Shown here piece after piece: positions 14,384-26,353 of a stretch of 57,347 nt of DNA; within the stretch, counting starts at the first letter, position 1; every line of letters starts with the position of its first letter. This DNA is from Polytrichum commune (Eukaryota > Streptophyta > Polytrichopsida > Polytrichales > Polytrichaceae): positions 41,751,180-41,808,526 of the forward strand of contig OX485808.1 of the NCBI GenBank assembly GCA_950295325.1, written 5' to 3'. The notes beneath the pieces were generated by a model. That model was not told where the DNA came from and made no database searches. It saw only the letters and a list, made by a program, of their open reading frames with translations. Made by a program: the position numbers and the translations under genes.

Positions 14384-14935
14384 GTACTGTAAGTACCACT
14401 GTATTATCGATTTAGGCATATTCTAACATGACGAGATTGAACTTACTGTCATGCCACATCAACTCTTCCATACATTTGAACCACCCACTGTATGACACGT
14501 GGCACTTGCATTCAAGAGAACGTGTTTTGGTCTCCTGAAACTGACAAGGTACTAGGGTACTCCCCATTTTCACGTACTACCTTATCAGCTTAGGCGTTTT
14601 TTCTCGCCGAGATTGAACGAACTTTCTGCCACATCAACTTTCACACATTTCAACCACCCACTGTATGACATGTGGAACTTGCACTCAAGAACTTATAAAA
14701 TTATTTCCTTAAACTGATAAGGTACACACATCAGTACTACATAACTATCAATTATAAGCATTCTGCAATTTCCAGAATTGAATTTTTCTTTTCATGCCAC
14801 GTCATCCCTTTCACATACACCCACCACCCACTGCATGACACGTCGCATTTACACTCAAGAAAAAATCATGTGTCTATATATATTTGAAAAAACTCAAAAC
14901 TTATAAGGTACCTGCTTCCAGTACTTCCCATGTTC
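14384..14935. repeat. Three-unit tandem array, about 175-185 bp per unit
   Basis: Units are phased by AAGGTAC at 14546, 14719 and 14905. Each contains GCCACATCAAC/GCCACGTCATC, CACCCACTGTATGACA and CACTCAAGA. The first unit holds ACACGTGGC (a G-box core); the others have ACATGTGG and ACACGTCG. No coding frame. Confidence 0.8.
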
Positions 14936-17900
14936 ACCCATTTCTTGTGCCCCCCGCTTGGTGCTCACGAGTTGGTGGTACTGTGTGTGGGTTCATGAAG
15001 AAGGTGTATGAGAAATGATGGGGGCCGCTTCAGATCCGTTCTGAAGCACAACTTGACATGAATATGGTGGCTAGGACTGAGTTATAAAAATCTGTTTGTG
15101 GACATATTAATTGTGATCAGCAGCGTAAGCCGGTGCACCGGCTATAGAATACTAGGTAGTGCTATGTTTACATCAACCACAACAATTACTACTACCTCCA
15201 GTCTGGGTCTTTGAAATCAAAGCATGAGATTCAGGTCAGAGAAGGAGAACATTTTATTTTAATTTGTTTTTCAAGTTTCCCACACTTCAGTCAGTCTGAC
15301 ATTAGCTAGGTGGTCGACTAGAGGGTCAAATATGCAGATAGTCAAGGTATCAGCTGCAAACCAATATTTAATGAAGCGGAGAATTGATCAGTAAGTTAAT
15401 ATGAGTTTGGGTGCTTTTGCATACTGATCGTAAGTTGAATGACAATCTGTGCTGATCAGATTGAGGGCAGTGATTCTAAGGCTATAATATATATGATATG
15501 TATATATCAGGTCGTCCTCAAGGCTCAGAGGTCGACTTTGTGGACAATAGGAATGTCCATGGGAAGGGACTGAACCAAGGTAGAACACAACAAAATATTG
15601 GACACTTATAATTGAGTAGTGCGTGGTTTAGATGTGGATCTAAGAACGGACACCAATGAGACACGTGTTTAGAAGAGATTGGACTACATGCTCAAAATAT
15701 GTTAATTGTTCTAGGTTCAATAGTCGATATGATTGGGCAGACCTACATGACCACTTAACGAGCACGCAAGTTTTGGCTTTGATAATGATGAAGATAATAG
15801 CATGAGCTCCGAGCAGTACGAGGCAACAGCTACAGGCATGGTTCGGATGTGCTAATCATCTGGCCTAGCAGTTGCGTGTTTCCATCTCCTACGAGAAGTG
15901 GGTGCAGAGAGAAAAGTATCCGAATAACAAATGTCTACCTGAATGAGAAGGACTCCAAATTCTTGAAACTTGTTCTGGGTCAAGCTTCGATGGATTCAGT
16001 ACAAAAGTTCAGCCGGTCTATGTTTGTGATGTTGGTCACTGCATTAAGGTAGTCGACATGTACAAGGCGTAAAGCTGTGCGTGCATGTTTGTATTCACAA
16101 CGTTAGCATCATCATGGGAGGGACAAACGTCATTCCATAATCATGAACACCACTGGGTAGGTTGTTTTGTAATGATAATGGATCGTAACAAGACCTGAGC
16201 ACCAAGTATATTTGAGTCCTTACTTCAGGTGGGGGCAGAATAATAAGAAAGAAAATGTTGTACTCTACCACCTACTGGTTTTTCTCACCACACGACGGCA
16301 TGTTAATATTTTAAATCTACATAATTGACGATGGTGTACCTCAGGTGATGATGTGATTTCATCTTGCAAATATTGCCACAGGGCTCCCTGCATTGAAGGC
16401 AATTATTCAACTTTCATGCCTGCAGAGAGAATTTTACCTCAGGACCCAGGAACCTTCTTCCACTATTTACTGAGCGTGCGGGGGTAGGTAAGGTATGACT
16501 TATTATACAATACTACTCGATACGTGTCATTCGTATCTGTATCTCTGGTTCAAATTCTGTTCGTAAAAAGTCTGGAGAAAAAATAAATGTACAATGATGG
16601 ACTCAACAGAAATGTGATTCTGTGCTCTGGGACACATGGCTTACACTGAACTCGATTTTGATTCTATAGAGTGTTCCCTGCAAGTTAGTTACTGCATCTG
16701 CAGAGTGCTGCCTGCTTCGGCTGTTACTAAGTGATCATTCTTGAGAGATTGCCACATGGCAATCTCGTATTGCTGGAGACGCACTCAAATCTCACATGGA
16801 AAGGATAATTTGGCATAAGCACCTTATGGATATGGAGTAGACAGACCTATTTCGGTTAACTGAAACAATTTCACACAAGTGTAATACAGGTGTCATTTTG
16901 GGGTACTTTTTTCACATTTGTGGAAATTACTATCACAACATTTAACGACAAAACCACAATTCCATTCCAAGTTCTGAAATTATTGTAAATTTTCAAAGGC
17001 AAAATTCTCTCCCCAGCGCAAGACTCACAACATAGGGTGACATATTTCCGTGAATTGGGAGATGAAGACTTGAGTACAATTAGTGTCTTTTTCCAAGGAA
17101 CCCAAATCCGTGCCATTTTACCTCACTTCTTCCATCACGTCGAAATTGACGGCTACATGTGTGATTCTTCATGACTTTTTCCATCACGTAGATAATGATA
17201 GCTACATGTGTGGGGACTCTATGTATAAAGATTTGTGGGGGGGGGGGGGATGGGTATGTCTACTCTAGGTACCTTTAAATGGCCTTTGATCGGCTCATCT
17301 CAACATGCACCAAGCCTATGACGCCCAAGCAATCATCATGCGCTCGTGACAAAACAATGCAAAATTAATATTGTAGTAGATTTGCACAATTTCCTATGAC
17401 ATAAAACAAGTTTCCAGTGACACATGTTCATTTCTCAAGACTCATATGGTTGTCTACTCTAGAGTAGAAAGTGATCCTCAAGAAACATGTTTAATATTGG
17501 CATTCAAGGATTGGACCTCAAACCACTGAGGGGAAAGAAGAGGTCAAAACTAACATTGGTCCCAGATCGTCTTTTTTTGACACCATTCGGATATCTATAA
17601 TGAGGAGAACACATTTTTTGATACCACCAAGATATGGATTTTTGACGGTGTATTTTTTTTAATACTATTTAAATCTATATACCTTGCAAAAGCCTTCATA
17701 CCTGGACAAAATCATCCTAAAATCAATATAATTTAGAATGCTCTTCACCTTAATCATAATTCAGGTACACGAAGATTCTCTCACCTTGACATACCCACCA
17801 AATATCAATATTTGGCTGATACTACAATTTTGATACTCATATGTAGGTTATTTGATACCACTATTGATATTGATACCATGCATATCACCTATATACTAGA

Positions 17901-17989
17901 CCAACACTGGTCAAAACCACAACAAAAAGCAAAACAAAATTGCGACTAATTTTACAAGTATTGTGTATTGGGGAAGGTCCTAATTAGTG
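14936..17989. other. Spacer, no recognised gene
   Basis: Contains repeat B copy 2 and a G13 run at 17237-17249. GGTTCAAATTC at about 16550 resembles a polymerase III box B, but no box A or duplication was found. Confidence 0.4.
15595..15740. repeat. Dispersed repeat B, partial copy 2
   Basis: Shows GGACACTTATA...GTGGTTTAGATGTGGATC...GACACGTGTTTAGAAGAGATTGGACTA, matching the first third of the other copies. Confidence 0.5.
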
Positions 17990-18199
17990 TTAGATTGAAA
18001 CTTGCTGCTTGCATGCACGAGTAACATGCTTTGAAACGGGTTTGAAAGTTCCCTCAATGTTGCTTGATTGTGCAGTATAATTTCTCCATCCAAACATGAA
18101 GCTGAAAGGCAAATTGAAGAGCCTTTGTCCAGTTGAGACATCGGCATTAATAAGCTGCCTTCTTGCAGAACTTTGTTCCTCCCTCACTTCTTCAACACT
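17990..18199 (-). other. Orphan exon-like open frame
   Basis: After a good 3' splice site (pyrimidine-rich, TTTTGCAG ending at 18200) the minus strand is open for 69 codons to TAA at 17990. The product begins SVEEVREEQSSARRQLINAD and has a helical charged first third, then a mixed segment ending in VSI. Composition looks coding-like, but I recognise no family. It lies about 1.3 kb downstream of the SNARE stop on the same strand, beyond a MITE. It could be a terminal exon of an alternative SNARE transcript, a gene remnant, or chance. Confidence 0.3.
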
Positions 18200-18835
18200 C
18201 TGCAAAACCATGAGACAATATGTGGACCAAGTTGGCCATAACATAGTCACGGTCTAAAAGCAGTATAATTGAGAGTTGGACATGACATATAACCTAATGG
18301 ACTAATCTTCACCGGCTAATCTTGTTTAAGAATAACATAAGAATCTAGTAAATATTTTAGGATTCTGAGATTCCCTACAAACATATATATATATATGAGT
18401 CTTGGGTAATTGTCCTACATCACTGGAAACTTGTCATGCATCACTTGAAAATCTGTGGAATCTACAAGAGTGGTAGATTTTCAATTTTATTTCACCGAGG
18501 ACGATGCCTAAGACTCATGTTGGTAGTGATTCATGAGAATGGTAGAAAATTCCAGATTATAACTGTAAGATTTATTGTGAAAGAGCATAACGAAACTATA
18601 TAACTTAATATGTTTCTCCTTGGCCAAGGCTAAGGGTGAAATGTGCAGGCAATAAGACTTTGAGGAAAGTCAAAATCAACAGCCGTATCCATTAATTCTC
18701 CAAGTCAAACTCTAGGTAAGTTGGCTAAAAGATGAGTTTGGTAGATTGTGCATAGAGTGACTCAAGTTTATTAAGGCTTTAAATCAATGCATGCTAAAAG
18801 ATTGATGTTTGGATCATTATAAACTAACTTTCTGA

Positions 18836-19380
18836 CTACACCGTTTATGGTATTTAGTGTCACATATACTATTTGCGAAGGGCCTAAACTAGATGCCTAG
18901 AGGTCTCAAAGTGTCACGCCCACTAATTGCCAACACAGTTTCATTCATCAACATAAGTAACTTCCTACAAGTGAAAACAAATCTACATCATGACATTTCG
19001 CGTAGCACATTGGGATACTTTAGATGACAGTCATATGTTTCAGTATGCAAGGGATAACCATTTTTTAGCGTAGTATTGACAAGTGTCATGTGTTTACATT
19101 TTAGTATGCAAGAGGAAGATATTCTTGAGCATACTAATGACAAGTGTCGTTTGTGCACACTTTATTCAACTTGTAGACCATTGTGTACATATGCATGCAC
19201 CTCATAACATTATTGAACATACCTACTTATGCCAAGATATTGGTAAACGCACTTGAACGCCAAGTGTCGTGTGATGACACTAATGCTAAAGTTGTTAAGC
19301 AGTAGTCTAAATAATTATTGATCAAAATAAGATAAGTGACACTATTACACATGTGACACCAAATACCATAAACGGTGTAG
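18836..19380. mobile_element. MITE with CTACACCG termini just downstream of the SNARE stop codon
   Basis: Terminal inverted repeats of about 30 bp: left CTACACCGTTTATGGTATTT, right end the reverse complement with few mismatches. Flanks show a 3-bp TGA duplication (18833-18835, 19381-19383). Ends and the TATTTAGTGTCA segment resemble CACTA-type elements, but the class is not certain. 545 bp with no transposase frame. On the minus strand an AATAAA (19166-19161) lies inside, and could serve as a poly(A) signal for the SNARE transcript. Confidence 0.75.
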
Positions 19381-19495
19381 TGATGCTTGCAAGGATGAGT
19401 GAACCAAGCTTAGCTTGATGTAAGTCAAGGTGGAGTTAAAGGTGGCAAGTACCATCCACGTCGAAGTTCCCTTTAAATCCCAAAGTTTTCTCATA

Positions 19496-22400
19496 TTACT
19501 CGGCAATTCTAAAGAAGGTCCAAGAAATTTCACCCATTATTTCAAATTCTGATGTAAAAGGCCCCAATAAACTCTTAATGAAGACACGTCCATTACATAA
19601 ACTTAAAAGGACTTTGAGGAGAACTCTAATGGCAACATGTTGTTTGCTTTGCTTATAAAGGGAGAAGGGTAGGACAAACTTGTAGAGATACGCAGCGATG
19701 CCCAAGATAATTACCAACAATACGATATCCACGCAGAAATTGCGACTTGACCTCATCTGTTTCACATCACCCACAAAATTAAAAATTAAGCATGCGGTCA
19801 AAGGTATAACAAGTGGTTAGTCGCAGCAAGACTGAATGTGGGGCATATTCATGAATATTCTATGGAATATTGTCAGTTTTACAGATCATTTTTATGGATC
19901 TGAATAATGTTATGCTAACCTAATAATATTATCTTACATATGAACAGAAATGTGTTATGCTTGCTTAAAACCGCAAGTTATGTAGAGTTGCATGTGATCG
20001 TGAGTATGCATATGAGTCTCTGCAATTGCAATGACTCATATGCATATAAAGTTTAGTGTTACATGGTTTTTAAGTCACTATGGAAACTTTTCATCATGGA
20101 AAATTGTCGGTCCCACATAACATTGTTATGGATCTGAATAATGTTATGCTAGCCTAGTAATATTATCTTGCGCATGAACGGAAATGTGTTATGCTTGCTT
20201 AAAACTGCAAGTTATGTATAGTTGCATGCAATCGTGAGTATGCATATGAGTCTTTGCAATTGCAATGACTCATATGCCTAAAATATTTAGTGTCACATGA
20301 TTGTTTAAGTCACTATGGAAACTTTTCTAGCGACACTTCTTATGAACAACTTTTCAGGCACTGTCATCCCGACTTACTTGTAGGTCATCCAAACCCCAAC
20401 CAATGCAACCAACAAAGTTTGGTCTATTCTGCATCCTAATAATTTTGTAATAAAATGTTGTCATGGATGATTAGAGATTCGATGGAAAAATCGCTTCGTA
20501 AGTGGTAGTAATTGCAACATTGTAAGTCTATAATGCCCAAAACGTTTTACAAGGAATGGGAAATAATGTTAAGCTTGCATTTAGTGTTGATGACACTACA
20601 CGGGCGGTTTGCAAATTAGTATTGAGCAAGACAAATAGAATCATTGACACTAAAATAGTGTGCATGCTAATATTGGTGAGGAGAATGAAAGTAACCAGAT
20701 TATTGCGAGAATTCTTTCAATCATACCGCATTCACAGTTTCTTTAAGCCTGGAATTTGTTGTTTTCATACTCGCATTTGCACTATCAACTTTGGACTCCA
20801 CCTCATCCACCAATGGATCCTGCCTGCTCAATTCCTGCACCAATTTGTTGCATTCAACCTTGTTATTTATTTGATGTGCTCTTTTCAACGAAAATGATGA
20901 AGTATATTGTGGTAAAGTGAGTGCACCTATTATGAACAATATTTGGGCATGTATGTATGTATGTATGTATGTAGTTTGTGTATATAGTACATATATGTGT
21001 GTGTAGAGATTTAATAACAAAATCTATATTATTAATGGGGATGGTTGAGGTAAGTTGAGGCAAGCTGATGAGGCCGGGCAAGGTCGCATGCATTGCGAAC
21101 CATCATCTGTTGAGGCCAGTGATCAGGGAGGTTTTTGGGCATAATCGGTTGAAATCCTAGTGTTTGCTAGTCCAACTGGTTACATGTTGACATCCTCTGG
21201 TTTTCCTTTATTAAATTGGGGTATATTCTATAAAATCCTCTAAAAAGATCGGTTATTTTCCTACAATCTTGAACTTCAACCGGTTGTTTCTCAAACTCGA
21301 CCGGTTCATTTGTAACTAACTGCCGATCCTCCCCAATCATTGGTTGAGGTTGAGGTTGTTTGAGAAAGGTGTTCATTGGTCATCTTGGATAACTTAACTT
21401 GAAAATTATGACATTTAGGGTTCTCATTAATATGATTATCATGTGATGTGTGCTATTCAAATTTGGGTTAAGACCTACCTCATAGTTGACTCCACTATGT
21501 ATTTTGAAGAATATATATTACTAGTATTATGAATTCACATCCCAATGGCATAAAAGCATCCAAGTTGCAACGCAACGAGCCACAATGCTAGTTAGTGGTA
21601 TCTAATGGAAGACGTGGTGGTGGTGAGGTTGTCACCTCACTGCCCGAACGGTGGGCTCCTTATTGGAAACCGAAATGAAGTGTGTGGTTGTCTATGAAAT
21701 AAAACCCCCTATATATGAGAATTTAATCAAAAAAAGAAACAAGTGAGTACGTACAAATGGTAGGCTAGAAAATGGACTCAAGTATTATATACTTAGCTTT
21801 TCAATCTGATGTGATTAATGCCTCCACTACATACACATGTTATAAATCATGTAATAAATACTAGGTTTTTAGTACATATGCAATCAAGTTCACTTTCCAA
21901 TGAGAAAGTTATTGACCAAAAATTCTCCCATAGGATGGAATCATAATGAGTTGACGTTAGAACACATGTCATTGAAGTTAAAGCAATAATAGCATCTAGA
22001 TTCATCATCATATTATTAAATCATGTGTCCACTTTCACCCAATATGGAAAAATGTAAAACCCAAATGCAATCCCTACCAAAAATGGACAAGGTAGTCATT
22101 GGGGACGGTTACCTTATGACAACAATGGATGAAAACATCAACTGCATGAAACCAACACATTTATTATAAAAAACAAATCTCTAAACCTTAAGGCCCCCTT
22201 TTGTACATCTACCTTACTTCAAAACTCTTAATAGCTCATTTAAACATACACACATCAAAGTCAAACAATATGTCCCCGTTATGTATATGCTAATGCATCA
22301 AATAATACCCCTTTCTACACTCACAGTATGTAGTACATGGTATGAAGAGTCCACCCCTTGAGCCCCACCATTCCCATTGTTCTTGGCTAAAAAGAAAAAA

Positions 22401-25400
22401 GGTTTCCAAAGAAAAAAGGTCACATGTCAAAGATTCTTCCCCAAACAAACATGACATGACAAAAGAAAGAGGAAACAAATGTTGAAAGGTGGGAGGACTA
22501 CAAGTGCAAAAGGTGGTACAGTGGGGAAAACCCAGGGGAGGTGTTGGGCATGGCTATGGGCAAGGGTTCTGGTGGCGAGTAATGAGGGGTTTATGAGCAT
22601 GGACATGGGAAAACATGCATATGGTAGGTACACACTGGCATGGGGGGGGGGGGCTATGGTTGCATGGGCGTATAAGGTTGGGTTGACCCAAAATATTAAT
22701 TCATATGCACAAGTGTAACGGGCCAAGACAACATGAGTCCAATCTATATAAATTACTAGTATTATAAGACCATGAACATGAACCCAAAGGAATTCTAAAA
22801 ACCATAAGGCTTTGAAAAGATGTAATATTTGTTTATGATATGAAGTAATAGAGTGCTCTCATTATGAGGGGGAAGGATTGTCAACATGCACAATAAATAG
22901 GTATAATGCATTAATGGCAAGTTATAGCATGGAAGATCAACGCCATGAGGCTAGGGAGTGCCTCATCATACATTTCTCTCCAATGAATGGGGTCCAAGGG
23001 TGCACTCTACTTTACAACACCTACTCATGTGGGCTCACAAAAGGGGTATTAATTGAGTGGGTCATGTACATCTTACACATAGGATGGATGATGTTGAAGA
23101 TAAGGTTTGTACGTATATTTTGGGTTACTATGTGATACTTCTAATCTGGAAAATTTCATAATAAGCCCACCATCTAGGCAGAAAACACAAAATAAAGAGT
23201 CTAGTCATCAAAGTCGGTGCATTTATTTGGACTTGTACATATATTTGAGGCTATGTGTAATCTCTAAAATTGTATGTAGATAATCTTCTTCTCTTTCTCA
23301 AATTTTTTAAAAATACGGTGTGTTAATTTGACAAACAACATTATTGACTTTAAAGATCATTACCGAATATTTAAACATGCTCAATTAGGGGGGGGTAGGC
23401 CGGATGCTTACAGTATGTATTGCTTGAAGTGTTAATACAATCAATCTTCTCATTCTACCCTTCAAGGCAATTAATTCTTGTTTCTAGAGCACCATAAGCA
23501 TAACATTATTCAGATCTATAACAGTATTTTGTGAGACTAACAATATATCCTCATAATATTTCCCACATTCAGTCTAAATGTGGAGAATATTCTGCATAAT
23601 ACTGTCAATCCCACATAACACTGTTACGAATTTGAATAATGCTATGACATACTATTATCAGATTTAACTTTCTTGCTACTAATACTAAGTTTTATATTAA
23701 AAAGAAAAGAAAAGGCATCACAGATAGAAAATCAACTTCTGTGACCTACCCAAGAGATCAACTAACTTAAATGTATGTATTCTCATTGTGAAGCTCCTCA
23801 CAGGTAACATGAAATGACAAACCATAATAAGTCTGTATGGGTCGTGTGTGAGTCACCTCCCCAATATCCTCGGCCATATTTTTGAGTGTTGTTAAACCTT
23901 CATCTATCAATTGCAATCCTGCATCCTGGAGACATCAGAGAGCGTCTTACGAGTCCAGAAAGATGTCACAGTAATGAATAAATAAACTTCCGAGATCATG
24001 CATGTTCACTTGAAGGTAAGTTTCAAGTCAGGGCTTTCAGCCATGAAACAATTTGGACATTCATGGGTCACACAAGGTTGATGTGTGGTGTGAATTATGA
24101 AGAAGAAATTTGCACTTATAATAAAAACAGTCGCGAATGTTTCAACTACCAATTGAAATTCAGGCTCAAGTGTGATAAACTTATCCTGAAATTTTTCACT
24201 CTGATCTAGGTGGACAATTACAGTGGGAATTGGTTGAGGTGAAGGGACTTGAAGAACTCATAGATTTTGACGCAATTTATATATGACAGACTTGGACATT
24301 TAGTTTACCTGTTTTTTTGTCCGGAGTTCATATTCATCTCGAAACTTTCTGGACTCCTCAGAGTGCTCTTGCGCTCCCGATCTCATAAATTCATCTGCAA
24401 GGTTGGAAATTTTGGTTACCTACTACTTAGAATTCTCTCCACTGTCAACATTTCCACGTTATCTTTAACAAGTATTCTGAACCTTTTCAAAAGTATGCAA
24501 CGTGCTTAGAAATATGCATCCAAAAATGATAAAATCGCAACTTTTCTGCTTGATTGGTTACAGTTCAAATAGAGGAGGTTAAATGTTTTCATCCTTAAAT
24601 ACACTGTCTCGAGTGCAAATTAGAGCTGCCAACCAGTGCTGATATAATCGATTTTTATTTCAACGTCTGAGCCTTTGGCCACATTCTTCATTCGACCCAC
24701 CGCGACTCCGTCCGGTATTGCTTCTACTTTTGCAGAGAGGGCCAATGCCAAATCCGGCCGGAGAGCAAGGTCCTCAGGCTTCACCCCTTTTACCTGTACG
24801 CTTCAAAATTCAAATAATTTGAAGATTTGGTAATATTTGAGAGTTTTGTGCATGAGAAGTGTTATGGCAAAGGAAGAATTAGGGCCACTTTACAAACTAT
24901 GGCCAAGGGCCATGACCACGAAATTGTGAGGGCCCATGAAACTCATCCGAAGCCGTAGCATGCAGAATTGACATCCGAAGCCATATCACAGCTGGACTCT
25001 TAACTGGATCCTATTTCCTTACTATGCTATTTATGTGGCCCCTTCTACACAATTAGGTACAATGAATCAATGTTTGTGAAATTTCAAAGTTTCATGGTTT
25101 CCTGATTTTGTGGTAGATCCACAGTCTCTCTGAGGTGGGCTTGACACAATATCCATTAAACCATGGAACATTATCTACTGCATTCCATGTGAGCTTTTCA
25201 TCTATCAAACTTCAGTGGTCCCTTACACCCTCGAGCTCCAGTGTTGAGTGAAGTGAGACGGTCTCAGCATTTTCCAATTGATGAGAGATTTTAGATTTCA
25301 GTGGTCACAGGTTTGAAATGAAGTAATTTTCATTCAACATTATGCAAATCTCAGAATACAAGTGAGCAATTTATAATGTTGAGGTGGTGTCGATACATAC

Positions 25401-26353
25401 CCTTGGGTTTAATATATTTTGAGTCTGAACATAACATGTAGCTAATGATTCTCGCAACATCAATTCAACTCAATAATTTAACCTTTTAGGTCTTGCAATT
25501 ATACAATATAGGTTACACAGTATAGAGACAAATGAATAGATTTTCAATCCTAAGTTGCAGGGGATTGATTCAATGTCATAGTTTGCCATTGAAGGGCAAA
25601 GGTATGTATATTTTATTAATACCTTTCTCTTAGCGAGTTTCATGAGCTTTGGAAGTCCCTTCCGAATCTCTGCTTTAGCCCTACGAACCTCGGCGTTCAA
25701 TGTGGCAACCACCGCACGGTTTTTCTCTTTCTCTGCCTCCGCAGCTTTCTACACAACAATTGACAATTTAGTCATAAAATTTGCACTAATTTGTTCCAGC
25801 TTCACAAATGGGCTATGAAAAAAGTGCACAAGACCAAACACATGTTGGAGCAATTCAAAAGCCCTACTTAGAAAAATTGCACAGGGAACTGGAGGAGTGT
25901 GATTATATTCATTCTGCTACCTTACATTCTGAATCACACACAGGTGTTCATGCTTCTCTTCACACTCGTTCCCACAGAATTATAATACGATTGGATTGTG
26001 TGATGATCGTTATTGACATCCTAACCCATTTTTGATGGACCGAAAACGGATTGGAGTCTAAGGTTTCTGGTTCTACAAGCTGCGTGGCCAGTAATTGCCA
26101 ACAGCAACGTTCTAGAATATCTTGCAATATGAGAAGTAGGGTTGCAGGGGCATTTTTGAAGCATCCTCGTCCAAGTCTGGGTACAAAACAACACCTTCAA
26201 TGCATCATTTAGGTCATCCTGGAGAGAAGTGTAGAGCTTGAGCCAATGGTCGTGATTTGGGATGTCTGTGGCTCCTTTCTCTTTTTGGGGGTCGTATTTC
26301 TCATACTTTTTGATGACAGTGTTCACACGGGTGAGAAGATCAATTGTGCTCAT
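19496..26353 (-). CDS. SYP71: SYP7-like Qc-SNARE (plant syntaxin SYP71/72/73 class), 7 exons, with C-terminal extension
   Basis: Coding exons in transcript order: 26353-26195, 25748-25623, 24793-24634, 24394-24309, 23925-23857, 20834-20727, 19756-19496 (969 nt, 322 aa plus stop). The start MSTIDLLTRVNTVIKKYEKYD, the segment with EKEKNRAVVATLNAEVRRAK (54-95), the PDLALALSAKVEAIPDG block (96-130), the FRDEYELRTKKQ to ELSRQDPLVDEVESKVD SNARE helix (about 165-236, zero-layer Gln205) and the tail anchor FCVDIVLLVIILGIAAYLY (243-261) follow plant SYP7 in order. These single-anchor SNAREs act in ER/plasma-membrane fusion. Family members stop a few residues after the anchor; here the open frame runs 60 residues further. 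Either this is a real extension or a splice just after the anchor is missed (an AA|GTTTGT donor is present). Intron 5 is about 3 kb. Which paralog it is cannot be told. Confidence 0.92.
19892..20345. repeat. Tandem duplication in SNARE intron 6
   Basis: Two units offset by 234 bases, starting TTATGGATCTGAATAATGTT at 19892 and 20126. Both run through the same GCATATGAGTC...GACTCATATGC hairpin and into the left part of a TTTAGTGT MITE, including GTCACTATGGAAACTTTTC. The MITE end was therefore duplicated together with flanking DNA. Confidence 0.85.
20046..20680. mobile_element. Degenerate TTTAGTGT MITE in SNARE intron 6
   Basis: Shares with the 6.5-kb and 10.9-kb copies the segments GTCACTATGGAAACTTTT, GTTGTCATGGATGATT, GTAATTGCAACA and TTAGTATTGAGCAAGACA in the same order. 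Its left end appears twice (20051 and 20287) because of the local duplication, and the right terminal repeat is eroded (GACACTAAAATAGTGT). Confidence 0.6.
20948..20972. repeat. (GTAT)n microsatellite
   Basis: About six GTAT repeats in SNARE intron 5, followed by TATA/TGTG-rich sequence to about 21005. Confidence 0.8.
21100..21365. repeat. Dispersed repeat C, copy 2 (SNARE intron 5)
   Basis: Similar over about 260 bases to 10130-10390: CAGTGATC, CATAATCGGT, AGTCCAAC, GGTTACATG, GACATCCT, CTTGAACTTCAAC, CGGTTCATTTGTAACTA, ATCATTGG in order. The minus strand has an open frame here that includes RQLVTNEPVEFEKQPVEVQD; the other copy keeps the same frame but has a stop after EFEK. Nature unknown. 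Confidence 0.65.
23499..23646. mobile_element. Short MITE with CATAACATTATTCA ends in SNARE intron 5
   Basis: About 148 bp. Left end CATAACATTATTCAGATCTA; right end reads as the reverse complement with a few changes for about 40 bp (TTGAATAATGCTATG). A small internal palindrome CCACATTCAGTCTAAATGTGG is present. The right half is similar to sequence at 19830-19915. No clear target duplication. Confidence 0.65.

Noticed and set aside
16480-16600. Second SINE suspected from GGTTCAAATTC
   Set aside because: No box A, tail or target duplication could be found.
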